NCBI RefSeq assembly: GCF_017356035.1
Contig: NZ_JAFIQX010000005.1
Location: forward strand, 221,368-285,367
Source of the DNA: Longitalea luteola
GTDB taxonomy: Bacteria; Bacteroidota; Bacteroidia; Chitinophagales; Chitinophagaceae
Reading direction: 5' to 3'
DNA length: 64,000 nt
The notes under the pieces were generated by a model. That model was not told the origin of the DNA. It did not search any database and saw nothing but the letters and a program-made list of their open reading frames with translations. Below are positions 1 to 8,580 of this stretch, one piece after another. Each line of letters begins with the position of its first letter. Position 1 is the stretch's first letter. The translations under genes were made by a program, and so were the position numbers.

Positions 1-20
1 AATGGTATTTGATTAGTGCA

Positions 21-47
21 GCCTCCCCTCCGGGAGGCTATTTTTTT
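21..47 (+). terminator. Intrinsic terminator of a gene left of the window
   Basis: A perfect 7-bp stem, GCCTCCC with GGGAGGC around a 4-nt loop, is followed directly by seven T residues. No plus-strand gene precedes it inside the window, so it probably ends a transcript that starts to the left. Confidence 0.75.
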
Positions 48-174
48 GGTGTTTATTGTAGTTTTTACCGTCCTGCGCCCTTTTACTTACTCAACTCCTG
101 TTTTCCTCCCTTTTGGCTAATTTTTCTGCCCCCGGTAGTACCCTGGGCCGGGTTTGCTTCGCACCATCTTCTCC

Positions 175-275
175 CATGTCTCGTACATGTTCCGTAGATG
201 TCTCGTACATGTCTCGTATATAAGCCGTTCCTTTATAGATACGGGACATCCTCGAGATACGTACATAACAGCTGC
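175..275. repeat. 11-nt tandem array with inverted partner (family L)
   Basis: Four units of 11 nt (ATGTCTCGTAC, ATGTTCCGTAG, ATGTCTCGTAC, ATGTCTCGTAT) occupy 175-218. The same words return inverted at about 232-270 (ATACGGGACAT, GAGATACGTACAT), so the whole can fold into a long imperfect hairpin. The first 398 bases of the window hold no credible gene; this array and the terminator at 21-47 are the only structures I see there. Confidence 0.6.
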
Positions 276-398
276 GGGACAGTAACGATAGATTGGCGAA
301 GCAGGTACGAACCTGAAGCGATCCAGGTATCAACCTGGTATGATTCAACTGCTAAAGAGTGGCTGCGGGTGACCGGTCGTGTGGGCGCGCATCTTCGC

Positions 399-845
399 TT
401 ACCTGAACGACTTGATATTGGTAATGGCGAGGTTGGTGAAATCGATCTCCATATCAGGCAGAAAAGTGCCGGGAATGTACTCCTCGGTCTTTTGTAATTT
501 ATACTTCAGGTGATTGCTGTGCCTTTTGCTGATGAACATAAGGTCGTTGAACTTATCGGTGTAAAAACCAAGGCAATAGATGGTTATATAATACTTCCCT
601 TCGGGAACTTTGGGAATAGTGAATTGATTATTAGTGGGGTAGTAGATATTCCTTACAATCCCGGCCCCGGTATGGTCGAACCGGTCGAATATCACCAATA
701 CAGAATCAACCCGCGGACTGGAAGGGTTCCGCGGATGCAGACGGATCAGTACGTTCACACTGTCAGGTAGTCTTTTTCTTTGTGCGTTTGCTGTTCTTGC
801 TGTTAGCAGCGACAGCAGCAAAGTCAGCACAATGACCGCTTTCAT
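399..845 (-). CDS. Small secreted protein, carboxypeptidase-regulatory-like fold
   Basis: A 148-residue protein with an N-terminal signal peptide (hydrophobic residues 3-20, cleavage probably after ANAQ near residue 22). The middle, with the phrase IPKVPEGKYYITIYCLGF near residues 75-95, resembles the beta-sandwich carboxypeptidase regulatory-like/CarbopepD_reg domains common in Bacteroidota envelope proteins, where a value is inserted into a strand-rich scaffold. No catalytic motif is visible and no partner gene adjoins it. It ends convergently with nothing on its left. The function is unknown; secretion is well supported, the fold is inference. Confidence 0.6.
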   Translation of the reverse strand: MKAVIVLTLLLSLLTARTANAQRKRLPDSVNVLIRLHPRNPSSPRVDSVLVIFDRFDHTGAGIVRNIYYPTNNQFTIPKVPEGKYYITIYCLGFYTDKFNDLMFISKRHSNHLKYKLQKTEEYIPGTFLPDMEIDFTNLAITNIKSFR

Positions 846-1001
846 AGATATCGATATTAGGGTGCCGGAATAAAATTCACTTCATCTGATTAGTGTTTTT
901 TCTACGTCAATTTACTATTGGAAACTCTTTATCTCTAATAAGTAATAACGCTTATTCCGCCTGTTTCTTATTTGGCAAACGGCTGTTTTGAGTTAATTCA
1001 T

Positions 1002-1030
1002 AAAAAAATCCCGGAGGAGTGCTCCGGGAT
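1002..1030 (-). terminator. Terminator downstream of the alpha-oxoamine synthase gene
   Basis: Read on the minus strand, ATCCCGGAG and CTCCGGGAT form a perfect 9-bp stem with a 4-nt loop, followed by seven T residues. It lies about 105 nt after the stop codon of the minus-strand gene at 1135-2391. Confidence 0.85.
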
Positions 1031-1134
1031 CGTATTGGGATGTTGTAAATCAATTTGTTGATCAGGCCCTGAACGCGGTGGACGACTGGTTATTACCTCC
1101 TGACAGTGTTTCGGGCAGTCAAAAAGGGCATAAC

Positions 1135-2391
1135 TTACGCTTCGGCCATATCAGGAATGGCAGAAACTTTATAAGCGCCGGCATCCAGTTTTTGCTTGGT
1201 GGCAGAGAAGGCTTCCAGTGTTTTATGGATGTCCTGGTCCGTATGAGCCGCAGTAGGAATTAACCGGTAAATAATGTGTCCTTTTGGAATCACGGGGTAA
1301 ACTACGATAGAGCAGAAGATGCCGTAGTTCTCACGCAGGTCCATTACCATCGCGGTAGCTTCCTCAACGCCGCCTTTCATATATACGGGAGTAACCACTG
1401 AATCGGTCTTGCCGATATCAAAACCTCTTTCTTTCAGTCCTTTTTGCAGTTTGGTGGCCACATCCCACAGCTTTTCTTTCAGCTCAGGACGGGTCATCAG
1501 CAGTTCCAGGCGTTTCAGGTTACCGATCACCAGCGGCATTGGTAAACTTTTAGCAAAGATCTGGCTGCGGATATTATAGCGGATATAGTCGATGATCGCT
1601 TTCGGACCGGCAATAAATGCACCGATAGAAGCCATGGATTTAGCGAAGGTAGAGAAATACAGGTCGATCTCATCCTGTACGCCCTGCTCTTCACCAGCGC
1701 CGGCGCCGGTTTTGCCCAGGGTACCGAAACCATGTGCATCATCAACCAGTAAACGGAATTCGTATTTCTTTTTAAGATCGGCTATTTCTTTCAGTTTGCC
1801 CTGATCGCCGGCCATTCCAAATACACCCTCGGTGATCACCAGGATCCCGCCGGCCTTTTGTTTTTCGATCAGTGCAGTTGCGCGTTGCAATTGCTTTTCC
1901 AGGTCTTCCATATCATTATGTTTGAAAACATAACGGTGACCGGGGTGCAAACGAACACCATCTATAATACAGGCATGGCTTTCGGCGTCGTAAACAATAA
2001 TGTCGTGACGTCCGCACAACACATCGATCAGGCTAACCATACCCTGGTAACCAAAATTCAATAAAATGGCATCTTCCTTACCTTCAAAATCGGCCAGCTT
2101 TTTTTCCAGTAACTCATGGTTGTTGGAGTTACCACTCATCATGCGTGCGCCCATCGGCAATGCCAATCCGTATTGAGCAGCTCCTTCAGCATCGGCTTTC
2201 CGGATCTCAGGATGGTTGGCTAACCCCAGGTAATTGTTCAAACTCCACACGATCATTTCCTTTCCCCTGAATTTCATTTTGCTCCCGATCTCGCCTTCCA
2301 ATTTAGGAAATGCAAAATAACCATGAGCCCTTTCACGATGTTGACCTATTGGACCATAATTCTTTAGTAATCTTTCAAAAATATCTGCCAT
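1135..2391 (-). CDS. Alpha-oxoamine synthase (serine palmitoyltransferase-like)
   Basis: A 418-residue PLP-dependent enzyme of the alpha-oxoamine synthase family (serine palmitoyltransferase, AONS/BioF, KBL). These condense an amino acid with an acyl-CoA, releasing CO2. Visible landmarks are ESHA around His139 (cofactor stacking), VDDAHG at 216-221, and STFAKS with Lys251 as the expected Schiff-base lysine. The KHNDM motif near 157 is shared with Bacteroidota serine palmitoyltransferases, so a role in sphingolipid synthesis is my preferred reading. An alternative is 2-amino-3-ketobutyrate CoA ligase, since a threonine dehydrogenase gene lies at 55692-56639. The promoter word TACCTTTG lies at 2439-2446 (minus strand) and a terminator follows at 1002-1030, so the gene is probably monocistronic. 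Confidence 0.8.
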   Translation of the reverse strand: MADIFERLLKNYGPIGQHRERAHGYFAFPKLEGEIGSKMKFRGKEMIVWSLNNYLGLANHPEIRKADAEGAAQYGLALPMGARMMSGNSNNHELLEKKLADFEGKEDAILLNFGYQGMVSLIDVLCGRHDIIVYDAESHACIIDGVRLHPGHRYVFKHNDMEDLEKQLQRATALIEKQKAGGILVITEGVFGMAGDQGKLKEIADLKKKYEFRLLVDDAHGFGTLGKTGAGAGEEQGVQDEIDLYFSTFAKSMASIGAFIAGPKAIIDYIRYNIRSQIFAKSLPMPLVIGNLKRLELLMTRPELKEKLWDVATKLQKGLKERGFDIGKTDSVVTPVYMKGGVEEATAMVMDLRENYGIFCSIVVYPVIPKGHIIYRLIPTAAHTDQDIHKTLEAFSATKQKLDAGAYKVSAIPDMAEA

Positions 2392-2438
2392 AATATGGAT
2401 TTTAATTAAAGGGTTATTGCTGTATTTGGCGAATGGCG

Positions 2439-2446
2439 CAAAGGTA
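2439..2446 (-). promoter_or_regulatory. TAnnTTTG promoter box for the oxoamine synthase gene
   Basis: The minus strand reads TACCTTTG, an exact match to the Bacteroidota -7 consensus TAnnTTTG, 47 nt before the ATG at 2391. No clear TTG -33 element is seen at the usual distance. The 340-nt gap 2392-2731 otherwise holds only the divergent pafA promoter. Confidence 0.6.
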
Positions 2447-2708
2447 GCGCTTTTAATGGTTTAATGCCTGCCCGGGAGAACAATCGTTTAGGCGGGGCCT
2501 TTAACAAGTGATTTAATGGCCGACCGTTAGAACGTTACTGTTCCCTGTGGATTTGGTTGGATAAACGGATAAAGCGCCCGATTATTTGAACAGCTATAAC
2601 AATTGTGTAAAAACCCGGGTGGTGAAACAATTTCAATATCAAACTCTTAAGCAAACGGTTGTGTTGCTGATTTTATAAAATTTTAATGTTCCGGTTTAGG
2701 TAGCCGGC

Positions 2709-2716
2709 TATCTTTG
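2709..2716 (+). promoter_or_regulatory. TAnnTTTG promoter box for the PafA-like gene
   Basis: TATCTTTG is an exact -7 box. It overlaps the TTG at 2714 that would give a longer reading frame, so transcription must start after that codon. This fixes the translation start at the ATG at 2732, 15 nt after the box. Confidence 0.65.
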
Positions 2717-2731
2717 CGAAAACTAATTTTA

Positions 2732-4396
2732 ATGCGCCTTCTTTTAGCAACGATCTGTTTTTTGCTGTTTTGTTACATAACCCCCGCTCAAACTAAGACA
2801 AGTGCCACTAAGACAAGCACTGCTGCAGCTTCCGTAAACCGGCCCAAACTGGTAGTGGGTATCGTCATAGATCAAATGCGATGGGATTACCTGTATCGTT
2901 ATTATGACCGTTATGCCGCTGATGGTGGTTTTAAACGTTTTCTGAACCAGGGCTTCTCCTGTGAAAACACCATGATCCCCTATGTGCCCACGATCACTGC
3001 CTGTGGCCACACCTGCATTTATACCGGTAGTGTACCTGCCATTCATGGCATAATTGGCAACGGCTGGTACGACCCGCAAAAAAGACGCAGCGTGTATTGT
3101 ACAGAAGATACTGCCGAAACAACGGTAGGTGCTGCCGCCGGCACGCCTGGCGCTATGAGCCCCCGCAATATGTTCGTTACCACCATAGGCGATGAATTGA
3201 AACTGGCAACCAATTTCAAAAGCAAAGTAATTGGAGTAGCCGTGAAAGACCGCGGTGGTATTCTGCCCGCCGGTCACTCAGCAGATGCTGCCTACTGGTA
3301 CGACTCCCGCAATGGCAACTGGATAACTTCTACCTATTACATGAATGAACTTCCCAAATGGGTACAGGATTTCAACGCCCGCAAGCTGGTTGATAAATAC
3401 TATGCCATGGGATGGAATACATTGTATCCCATTAACACTTATACCCAAAGCACTGCCGACGAAAAACCATACGAAGGCAAACCGCTGGGCGCTGAACAGA
3501 AAGGCTTTCCGTATGACCTGAAAAAGTTTACCAATACCAATTATGGCGCTGTTTGCAGCACGCCCTACGGTAATGTGATAACGCTTGAAATGGCAAAAGA
3601 AGCGCTTGTAAATGAACAACTGGGCGCCGATAATGTCACTGACCTGTTAGCCATCAGCTTTTCTTCACCCGATTATATCGGCCATGCCTTTGGTCCAAAC
3701 TCTGTTGAACAGGAAGATGATTACCTGCGCCTTGATAAAGACCTCGGCGGCTTTTTCAATTTCCTCGATGCAAAGGTGGGTAAAGGCCAGTACCTGGTGT
3801 TTTTATCAGCCGACCACGCGGTAGCCCATGTGCCCGGTTTTATGAAAGAACATAAATTGCCGGGTGGTACAGCCCCTGCCAGCCGTTGGCTGAAAGAACT
3901 GGGTAGCATACTCTCAGAAAAATACGGCAACGGCAAGCTGATCATTGGCAATTACAACCACCAGCTTTACCTCGATCATAACCTGATAGATTCCCTGAAA
4001 CTCGATGAAGCGGCAATCAAGAAAACTATTGTAAAATACCTGAGCCGTCAACCCGAGGTTTCCCGTGTATTTGCGCTGGATAAACTGATGGAAGAGCCGC
4101 TCACTGCCAAACAACGCGATATGGTAGCCAATGGCTACAATCAGCGCCTGAGTGGCGATATTGAAGTTATGTTGCAGTCGAACTATATGGAAGGCGGCGC
4201 TACCGGTACAACCCACAGTGCCTGGAATCCGTACGATGCACATATCCCGCTGTTGTTCTACGGCTGGCGCATCCCTGTGGGCAAGACCAATCGCGAAACT
4301 TATATGACCGACATAGCGCCTACTTTAGCAGCGATGCTGCGCATTCAGATGCCCAGTGGCAGCGTGGGAGCTGTTATCCCAGAGGTGGTTAAGTAA
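2732..4396 (+). CDS. pafA: PafA-type alkaline phosphatase
   Basis: A 554-residue periplasmic phosphomonoesterase of the alkaline phosphatase superfamily. It has a signal peptide (residues 1-20, ending TPAQ). The early metal-binding Asp is in GIVIDQMRWD, the nucleophile Thr is in PTITACGHT (about residue 89), the Asn ligand is in GNGWYD, and a KDRG motif supplies the Lys/Arg pair that distinguishes PafA from diesterase relatives. Later Asp/His ligands are seen in SADHA and in GATGTTHS. In characterised Bacteroidota, PafA is expressed without phosphate starvation and releases phosphate from organic monoesters. The gene stands alone between its own promoter and a strong terminator at 4455-4497. 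Confidence 0.88.
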   Translation: MRLLLATICFLLFCYITPAQTKTSATKTSTAAASVNRPKLVVGIVIDQMRWDYLYRYYDRYAADGGFKRFLNQGFSCENTMIPYVPTITACGHTCIYTGSVPAIHGIIGNGWYDPQKRRSVYCTEDTAETTVGAAAGTPGAMSPRNMFVTTIGDELKLATNFKSKVIGVAVKDRGGILPAGHSADAAYWYDSRNGNWITSTYYMNELPKWVQDFNARKLVDKYYAMGWNTLYPINTYTQSTADEKPYEGKPLGAEQKGFPYDLKKFTNTNYGAVCSTPYGNVITLEMAKEALVNEQLGADNVTDLLAISFSSPDYIGHAFGPNSVEQEDDYLRLDKDLGGFFNFLDAKVGKGQYLVFLSADHAVAHVPGFMKEHKLPGGTAPASRWLKELGSILSEKYGNGKLIIGNYNHQLYLDHNLIDSLKLDEAAIKKTIVKYLSRQPEVSRVFALDKLMEEPLTAKQRDMVANGYNQRLSGDIEVMLQSNYMEGGATGTTHSAWNPYDAHIPLLFYGWRIPVGKTNRETYMTDIAPTLAAMLRIQMPSGSVGAVIPEVVK

Positions 4397-4400
4397 TAAC

Positions 4401-4572
4401 TGAAGTCGGAAGTCGGAAATCTGAGATCTGAAGTCGGAAGTCGGAAGATAATAAAAAGGTGAGCTCGCTATTGTATGCGAGGCTCACCTTTGTTTTTACC
4501 TGCCGACCTTGGTTACAATTCTGAGGAATAGGTCACTTCTCACCTCCGGCTTCCGACCTCTCACTTCGACCT
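4401..4572. repeat. 7-nt GGAAGTC arrays (family B) inverted around a terminator
   Basis: The left half, 4401-4448, is a degenerate tandem of GAAGTCG/GGAAGTC words. The right half, about 4532-4572, reads the inverted words (CTTCCGACCT, CACTTCGACC). Between them sits the pafA terminator hairpin, so the two arrays bracket it as an imperfect outer stem. Confidence 0.6.
4455..4497 (+). terminator. pafA terminator
   Basis: AAAGGTGAGC-TCGC pairs with GCGA-GGCTCACCTTT (14 pairs, one bulged G) around an 8-nt loop, followed by the T-rich tract TTTGTTTTT. Confidence 0.8.
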
Positions 4573-4595
4573 GCCCATTTTTTTACAAACGGGCG

Positions 4596-4625
4596 TTGAA
4601 GTTATGGCTACCCCAAATATTTTTG
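4596..4625 (+). promoter_or_regulatory. Full promoter (TTG-N19-TATTTTTG) for the M16 protease
   Basis: TTG at 4596-4598 and TATTTTTG at 4618-4625 are separated by exactly 19 nt, matching both boxes of the Bacteroidota primary-sigma promoter. The ATG at 4647 follows 21 nt after the -7 box. Confidence 0.75.
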
Positions 4626-4646
4626 TAATCCAAAACGACAACAACC

Positions 4647-7508
4647 ATGATGTACACTTTGCGTGTTGAAGTACGGTGGCTATTGCTGCTGCTTGGCTTC
4701 TTTGTAATGCAACCTTCTTTTTCGCAGGTAAACCTGTCCGCAAAACTACCGGTTGATTCCAAAGTAAAGATCGGCAAGCTGGATAACGGCCTCACGTACT
4801 ACATTCGCCAGAATAAAAAGCCTGAACAGAAAGTGGAGCTCCGCCTGGTACTGAATGCCGGTTCCATCCTGGAAGATGATGACCAGCAGGGGCTGGCGCA
4901 TATGGCGGAACATATGGCCTTTAACGGAACATCCCACTTCAAAAAAAATGACATCGTATCTTTTTTACAGGATATTGGCGTTGGCTTTGGCAATGACCTG
5001 AACGCTTACACCAGTTTTGATGAAACAGTTTACATGCTGCCCATCCCAACCGATAAACCGGGCAACCTGGAAAAGGGTTTTCAGGTACTGGAAGACTGGG
5101 CCCATAACGTAACCTATCTTGATGATGATATCAATGGCGAAAGAGCCATCATCCTGGAGGAAAGCCGGATGGGCAAAGGCGCCAATGAGCGCATCTTCAG
5201 GAAAATTTACCCGAAGCTGTTTGAAGGATCGAAATATGCAAAGCGGCTGCCGATTGGTGTTGACAGCATCATTAAAAATTTCCCCCTGGATAATATCCGT
5301 CGTTTTTATAAGGACTGGTACCGGCCAAACCTGATGGCTGTGGTGGTGGTAGGCGATATTGAGGTAGCCAAAGCAGAAGCCCTGGTCAAAAAGCATTTTG
5401 CCGGGTTAACCAATCCAGCTTCGCCCCGTACAAGGGAATATGCCCATGTGCCTCCTTATACCGCTTCACAGGCCATGGTGGTAACCGACAAGGAAGCTAC
5501 GAATAACAGGGTGGCAATAAATTATCCTGCCTATAAAAAAGCAGCCGCTGTAACTGTGGGCGATTACCGCGACGACCTGGTTCAACAGATGTTTGTGTCT
5601 ATGTTGAATGAACGTTTGCAGGAGTTGACCCAGCAAGCAAATCCGCCGTTCATCTATGGCGGTGCTGATTTTGATTCCTATGCCCGCGGATATGAGTCGT
5701 TCAATGCCCTGGCAGCAGCCGGTACCGGTGATCCGCAAAAAGCGCTGGCGGCGCTCACAGAAGAAATTGAGCGGGTAAAGCGGTACGGTTTTACGGCGCC
5801 TGAATTAGAGCGTGCCAAGAAATCGGTAATGGCTCAATATGAGAGAACCTATAACAATCGGGCAAAAACAGAATCGGCCGATTATGTAGAAGAATACATG
5901 AATCATTTTCTGCTGCAGGAACCAATACCGGGTATTGAAAAAGAGTATGAGTATGTGAAAGCGCTGTTACCGGCCATTACGCTGGCGGAAGTGAATGCAG
6001 TATCGAAACTCATTAAAGACCAGAAGAACCTGTTTGTGTACATGAGCGGTCCGGAGCCAAAGGAAACTGAAAAATTACCTACTGAGCAGGAACTGCTGGC
6101 GATCATTGATGCAAAGGCCCGCGCCGATATTAAACCATACCAGGAAAAAGCCATTGCCGCCACTTTGTTGCGCACAGAACCGAAAGCAGGCAAAGTGCTT
6201 GTAGTTAAAAAAAATGTACAACTGGGTACAACAGAATATACACTAAGCAATGGCATTACGGTGACCCTGAAGCCGACTGATTTTAAAAGCGATCAGATCA
6301 TTATGGGCGCTACCCGCCCGGGTGGCAAGAACAGTTATGGGCTCGCAGATAAATACAGCGCTGAATATATGGTTCCTGCTACGGTGGCTATGGGGGTAGG
6401 ACAATTTTCACCTACAGATCTCAGTAAGGTGCTGGCCGGTAAAACAGTTAGTGTAGATCCGGTGTTCACTTCCATTTCAGATGGCTACCGCGGCAGTAGC
6501 AGCGTTAAGGATCTGGCCACTTTGTTTCAGCTAACCTATCTGCATTGTACAGCGCCACGCGGCGATACTGCTTTGTTCAGGGCTTTTGTGCAAAAGAATA
6601 AATTGCAGTTCGCCAGGATCGATGCCAATCCAAGGGCTTCCTTTGTAGACACTTTATACAAAACCCTGTTCAATAACCATCCACTGGCGCCAGTGGCCGT
6701 GCCCAACAGTGCGAACTTCGACAAGATCGATTATGAACGGGTGCTGGCAATTCGCCAGGAACATTTGGGCGATTGCAGCAATATGCATTTTGTATTTGCA
6801 GGCAGCTTTAAAGAAGCAGACATTAAACCGCTCATAGAAAAGTATATAGCCAGCTTGCCTGTGTCCGGTAAAAAATTCAGCTTCACTGATAATAAAGTAC
6901 GACCCGTAGAAGGCAAACGAACTTTCACTATTAATAAGGGTAAAGAAGATCAAAGCCTGATACTGGCATTTTATACGGGTGAAACGCCGTACAATGAAGA
7001 TACGGAGCTGAAAGCGCATGCATTGAGTGAGGTGCTGAACATAAGGATCATTGAAGAATTGCGGGAAAAGATCCAGGGCATTTATGGCGGTGGTACGTAT
7101 GCCGAGCTGGAGAAATATCCTTACAACAGTTACAGTTTTGTAGTACAACTGCCATGCGGCCCGCAAAAAGTTGATACGCTGGTAAAAGCCATTAAACATG
7201 AGTTTTCATCCATTATAGCTGCAGGGCCCGATACCAGCTATTTGAACAAAGTAAAAAAGCAATGGCTTGAGCAACATAAGTTGAACCTGAAAGAGAACGG
7301 CGTTTGGGTAGAAAAGCTGTTGCAGTACAAATTGCAGGGTGGCGATCCCGACCGGTTCATTCATTATGAGAAGTATGTGAATGCATTGACACCGAAAGAT
7401 ATACAGGAAGTTGCCAAACTGGTGCTGGGTGGCAATGAATTCCTGGCTATTCAAATGCCTGAAAATGCGAATGGAGGAACGGCTGCAGAACCTAAGAAAG
7501 GATTTTAG
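4647..7508 (+). CDS. M16 family zinc metallopeptidase (insulinase/PqqL-like)
   Basis: A 953-residue exported protease with a signal peptide (residues 1-27, ending SFSQ). The N-terminal half carries the inverted zinc motif HMAEH at residues 85-89, with the third ligand expected about 75 residues later in the acidic DINGERAIILEE segment. The C-terminal half repeats the M16 fold without the zinc motif, as usual for two-domain single-chain M16 enzymes, and the length is normal for the Bacteroidota form. Family members degrade unfolded or imported peptides in a closed chamber. It has its own promoter at 4596-4625 and a hairpin terminator at 7530-7569. The substrate cannot be told from sequence. 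Confidence 0.88.
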   Translation: MMYTLRVEVRWLLLLLGFFVMQPSFSQVNLSAKLPVDSKVKIGKLDNGLTYYIRQNKKPEQKVELRLVLNAGSILEDDDQQGLAHMAEHMAFNGTSHFKKNDIVSFLQDIGVGFGNDLNAYTSFDETVYMLPIPTDKPGNLEKGFQVLEDWAHNVTYLDDDINGERAIILEESRMGKGANERIFRKIYPKLFEGSKYAKRLPIGVDSIIKNFPLDNIRRFYKDWYRPNLMAVVVVGDIEVAKAEALVKKHFAGLTNPASPRTREYAHVPPYTASQAMVVTDKEATNNRVAINYPAYKKAAAVTVGDYRDDLVQQMFVSMLNERLQELTQQANPPFIYGGADFDSYARGYESFNALAAAGTGDPQKALAALTEEIERVKRYGFTAPELERAKKSVMAQYERTYNNRAKTESADYVEEYMNHFLLQEPIPGIEKEYEYVKALLPAITLAEVNAVSKLIKDQKNLFVYMSGPEPKETEKLPTEQELLAIIDAKARADIKPYQEKAIAATLLRTEPKAGKVLVVKKNVQLGTTEYTLSNGITVTLKPTDFKSDQIIMGATRPGGKNSYGLADKYSAEYMVPATVAMGVGQFSPTDLSKVLAGKTVSVDPVFTSISDGYRGSSSVKDLATLFQLTYLHCTAPRGDTALFRAFVQKNKLQFARIDANPRASFVDTLYKTLFNNHPLAPVAVPNSANFDKIDYERVLAIRQEHLGDCSNMHFVFAGSFKEADIKPLIEKYIASLPVSGKKFSFTDNKVRPVEGKRTFTINKGKEDQSLILAFYTGETPYNEDTELKAHALSEVLNIRIIEELREKIQGIYGGGTYAELEKYPYNSYSFVVQLPCGPQKVDTLVKAIKHEFSSIIAAGPDTSYLNKVKKQWLEQHKLNLKENGVWVEKLLQYKLQGGDPDRFIHYEKYVNALTPKDIQEVAKLVLGGNEFLAIQMPENANGGTAAEPKKGF

Positions 7509-7529
7509 GCGTTAAATTTCTAATACACA

Positions 7530-7569
7530 ATAGTAAAGCCCTTCCGGTGTTTCGGGAGGGCTTTACTAT
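7530..7569 (+). terminator. Hairpin downstream of the M16 gene
   Basis: ATAGTAAAGCCCTTCC pairs with GGGAGGGCTTTACTAT around GGTGTTTC, a long stem but without a clean T-run on either side. It is the likely transcript end for the M16 gene. Confidence 0.55.
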
Positions 7570-7599
7570 GATGGCTATGTGTATTTTATTGAAATGCAG

Positions 7600-8106
7600 T
7601 GCAATTGAACCAGGCCGTGATATTGCTGAAAAAGGTAAAAGATGAATCTGCGCAAACACGGTCTGGACAAGCACTTCGTGACTATTTTGCTCATTCGTTT
7701 TATTGATAAAAAAGCCCAAAAAAATTTTTTTATTATAGTTTTACCACTAACTTGCAGGAACAAACGGATATAGCGAACTCCTCCCTAGTTGTGTTTTTGC
7801 TTTCATTATTTGCTTGGTTGTACAACAAGCTTGGCCCTTCATGATTACTATTAGAGACAGCATTAATTGTTATGATTGACATGCAGGTTTATAACCCTGT
7901 GTGTAGAAAAAAAAATACATAAATCATTTGTAAGATATCCCGGAGGTGAGAGGTGTCTTAGTACCGGCTTTAATTAGTAGCGGGTAAAGCTTTGTTCATA
8001 CAAGCATCGTTAAGTTGCTCTGGAAAATTACCCGTTTAACGATTTCGCTGGTTTAGGGGTTGCTAGATCACGACAGTCGGCCGCATGGCTGGCTGTCTTT
8101 TTTTTT
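7600..8106 (+). ncRNA. Candidate small RNA upstream of an orphan terminator
   Basis: No credible coding gene lies between 7509 and 8580, yet a perfect 11-bp intrinsic terminator ends at 8106. The preceding 150 nt can form alternative helices: CGGGTAA (7981-7987) with TTACCCG (8028-8034), and ATCGTTAA (8007-8014) with TTAACGAT (8036-8043), which are mutually exclusive. I find no exact TAnnTTTG box, so the 5' end is unknown and the coordinates are only an outer limit. I do not recognise tmRNA, RNase P or SRP RNA signatures. This is inference from structure only. Confidence 0.35.
8072..8106 (+). terminator. Strong orphan intrinsic terminator
   Basis: GACAGTCGGCC pairs over 11 bp with GGCTGGCTGTC (two G-U pairs) around the loop GCAT, followed by nine T residues. 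It lies 500 nt after the M16 terminator with no gene between them. Confidence 0.85.
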
Positions 8107-8182
8107 ACCCCTTACCAGAGATTGACAATGCCAGTCGGTTACGTCGCCGGACAAACGAAGTTGGCGCATTATGCAATACATA

Positions 8183-8318
8183 ATTACAAATCGTGAAACG
8201 GCAGACGGGAATCGGCAATCGTGAGTCGTCAATCGGCAATCCTCATCGTTAATCGGCAGACGGGAAACGGCAATCGTCAATCGGCAGACGGCAACCGTGA
8301 GTCGTCAATCGGCACCAG
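8183..8318. repeat. 7-nt AATCGGC array (family C)
   Basis: A degenerate tandem of AATCGGC, AATCGTC, AGACGGG and GAGTCGTC-like words with a 7-nt period runs for about 130 nt. Another short copy of the family lies at 21108-21130. It is followed by a family A array. Confidence 0.65.
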
Positions 8319-8361
8319 AAGCGCTTACGGCGGCGAAAGATTAGTTATGAGTCTCGATAGT

Positions 8362-8405
8362 AGCGAGCCACTCACCATTGGCCATTCACCATTGACCATT
8401 CACCA
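8362..8405 (-). repeat. 7-nt GGTSAAT array with GGCTCGC end (family A)
   Basis: On the minus strand the array reads GGTGAAT, GGTCAAT, GGTGAAT, GGCCAAT, GGTGAGT and ends in GGCTCGCTA. The same terminal word occurs in several other family A arrays in the window. Confidence 0.7.
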
Positions 8406-8580
8406 ATTGAAAAGAATATCTTAAATCAACCGCGCACTATCACTTTTATGTTGTCATTAACGATTAACCGGCTGTAACACAGCTTATATGCTTAAAGTTT
8501 GTTAATTGAACGGTTGTCCACATTTTAATTTAAACAGGGCATGTATTTTGGCGTCTCAATGATAACCAAATCGATTACAT

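Noticed and set aside
2744-3277. Long minus-strand frame inside pafA
   Set aside because: Antisense to a well-supported phosphatase gene, with no family resemblance.
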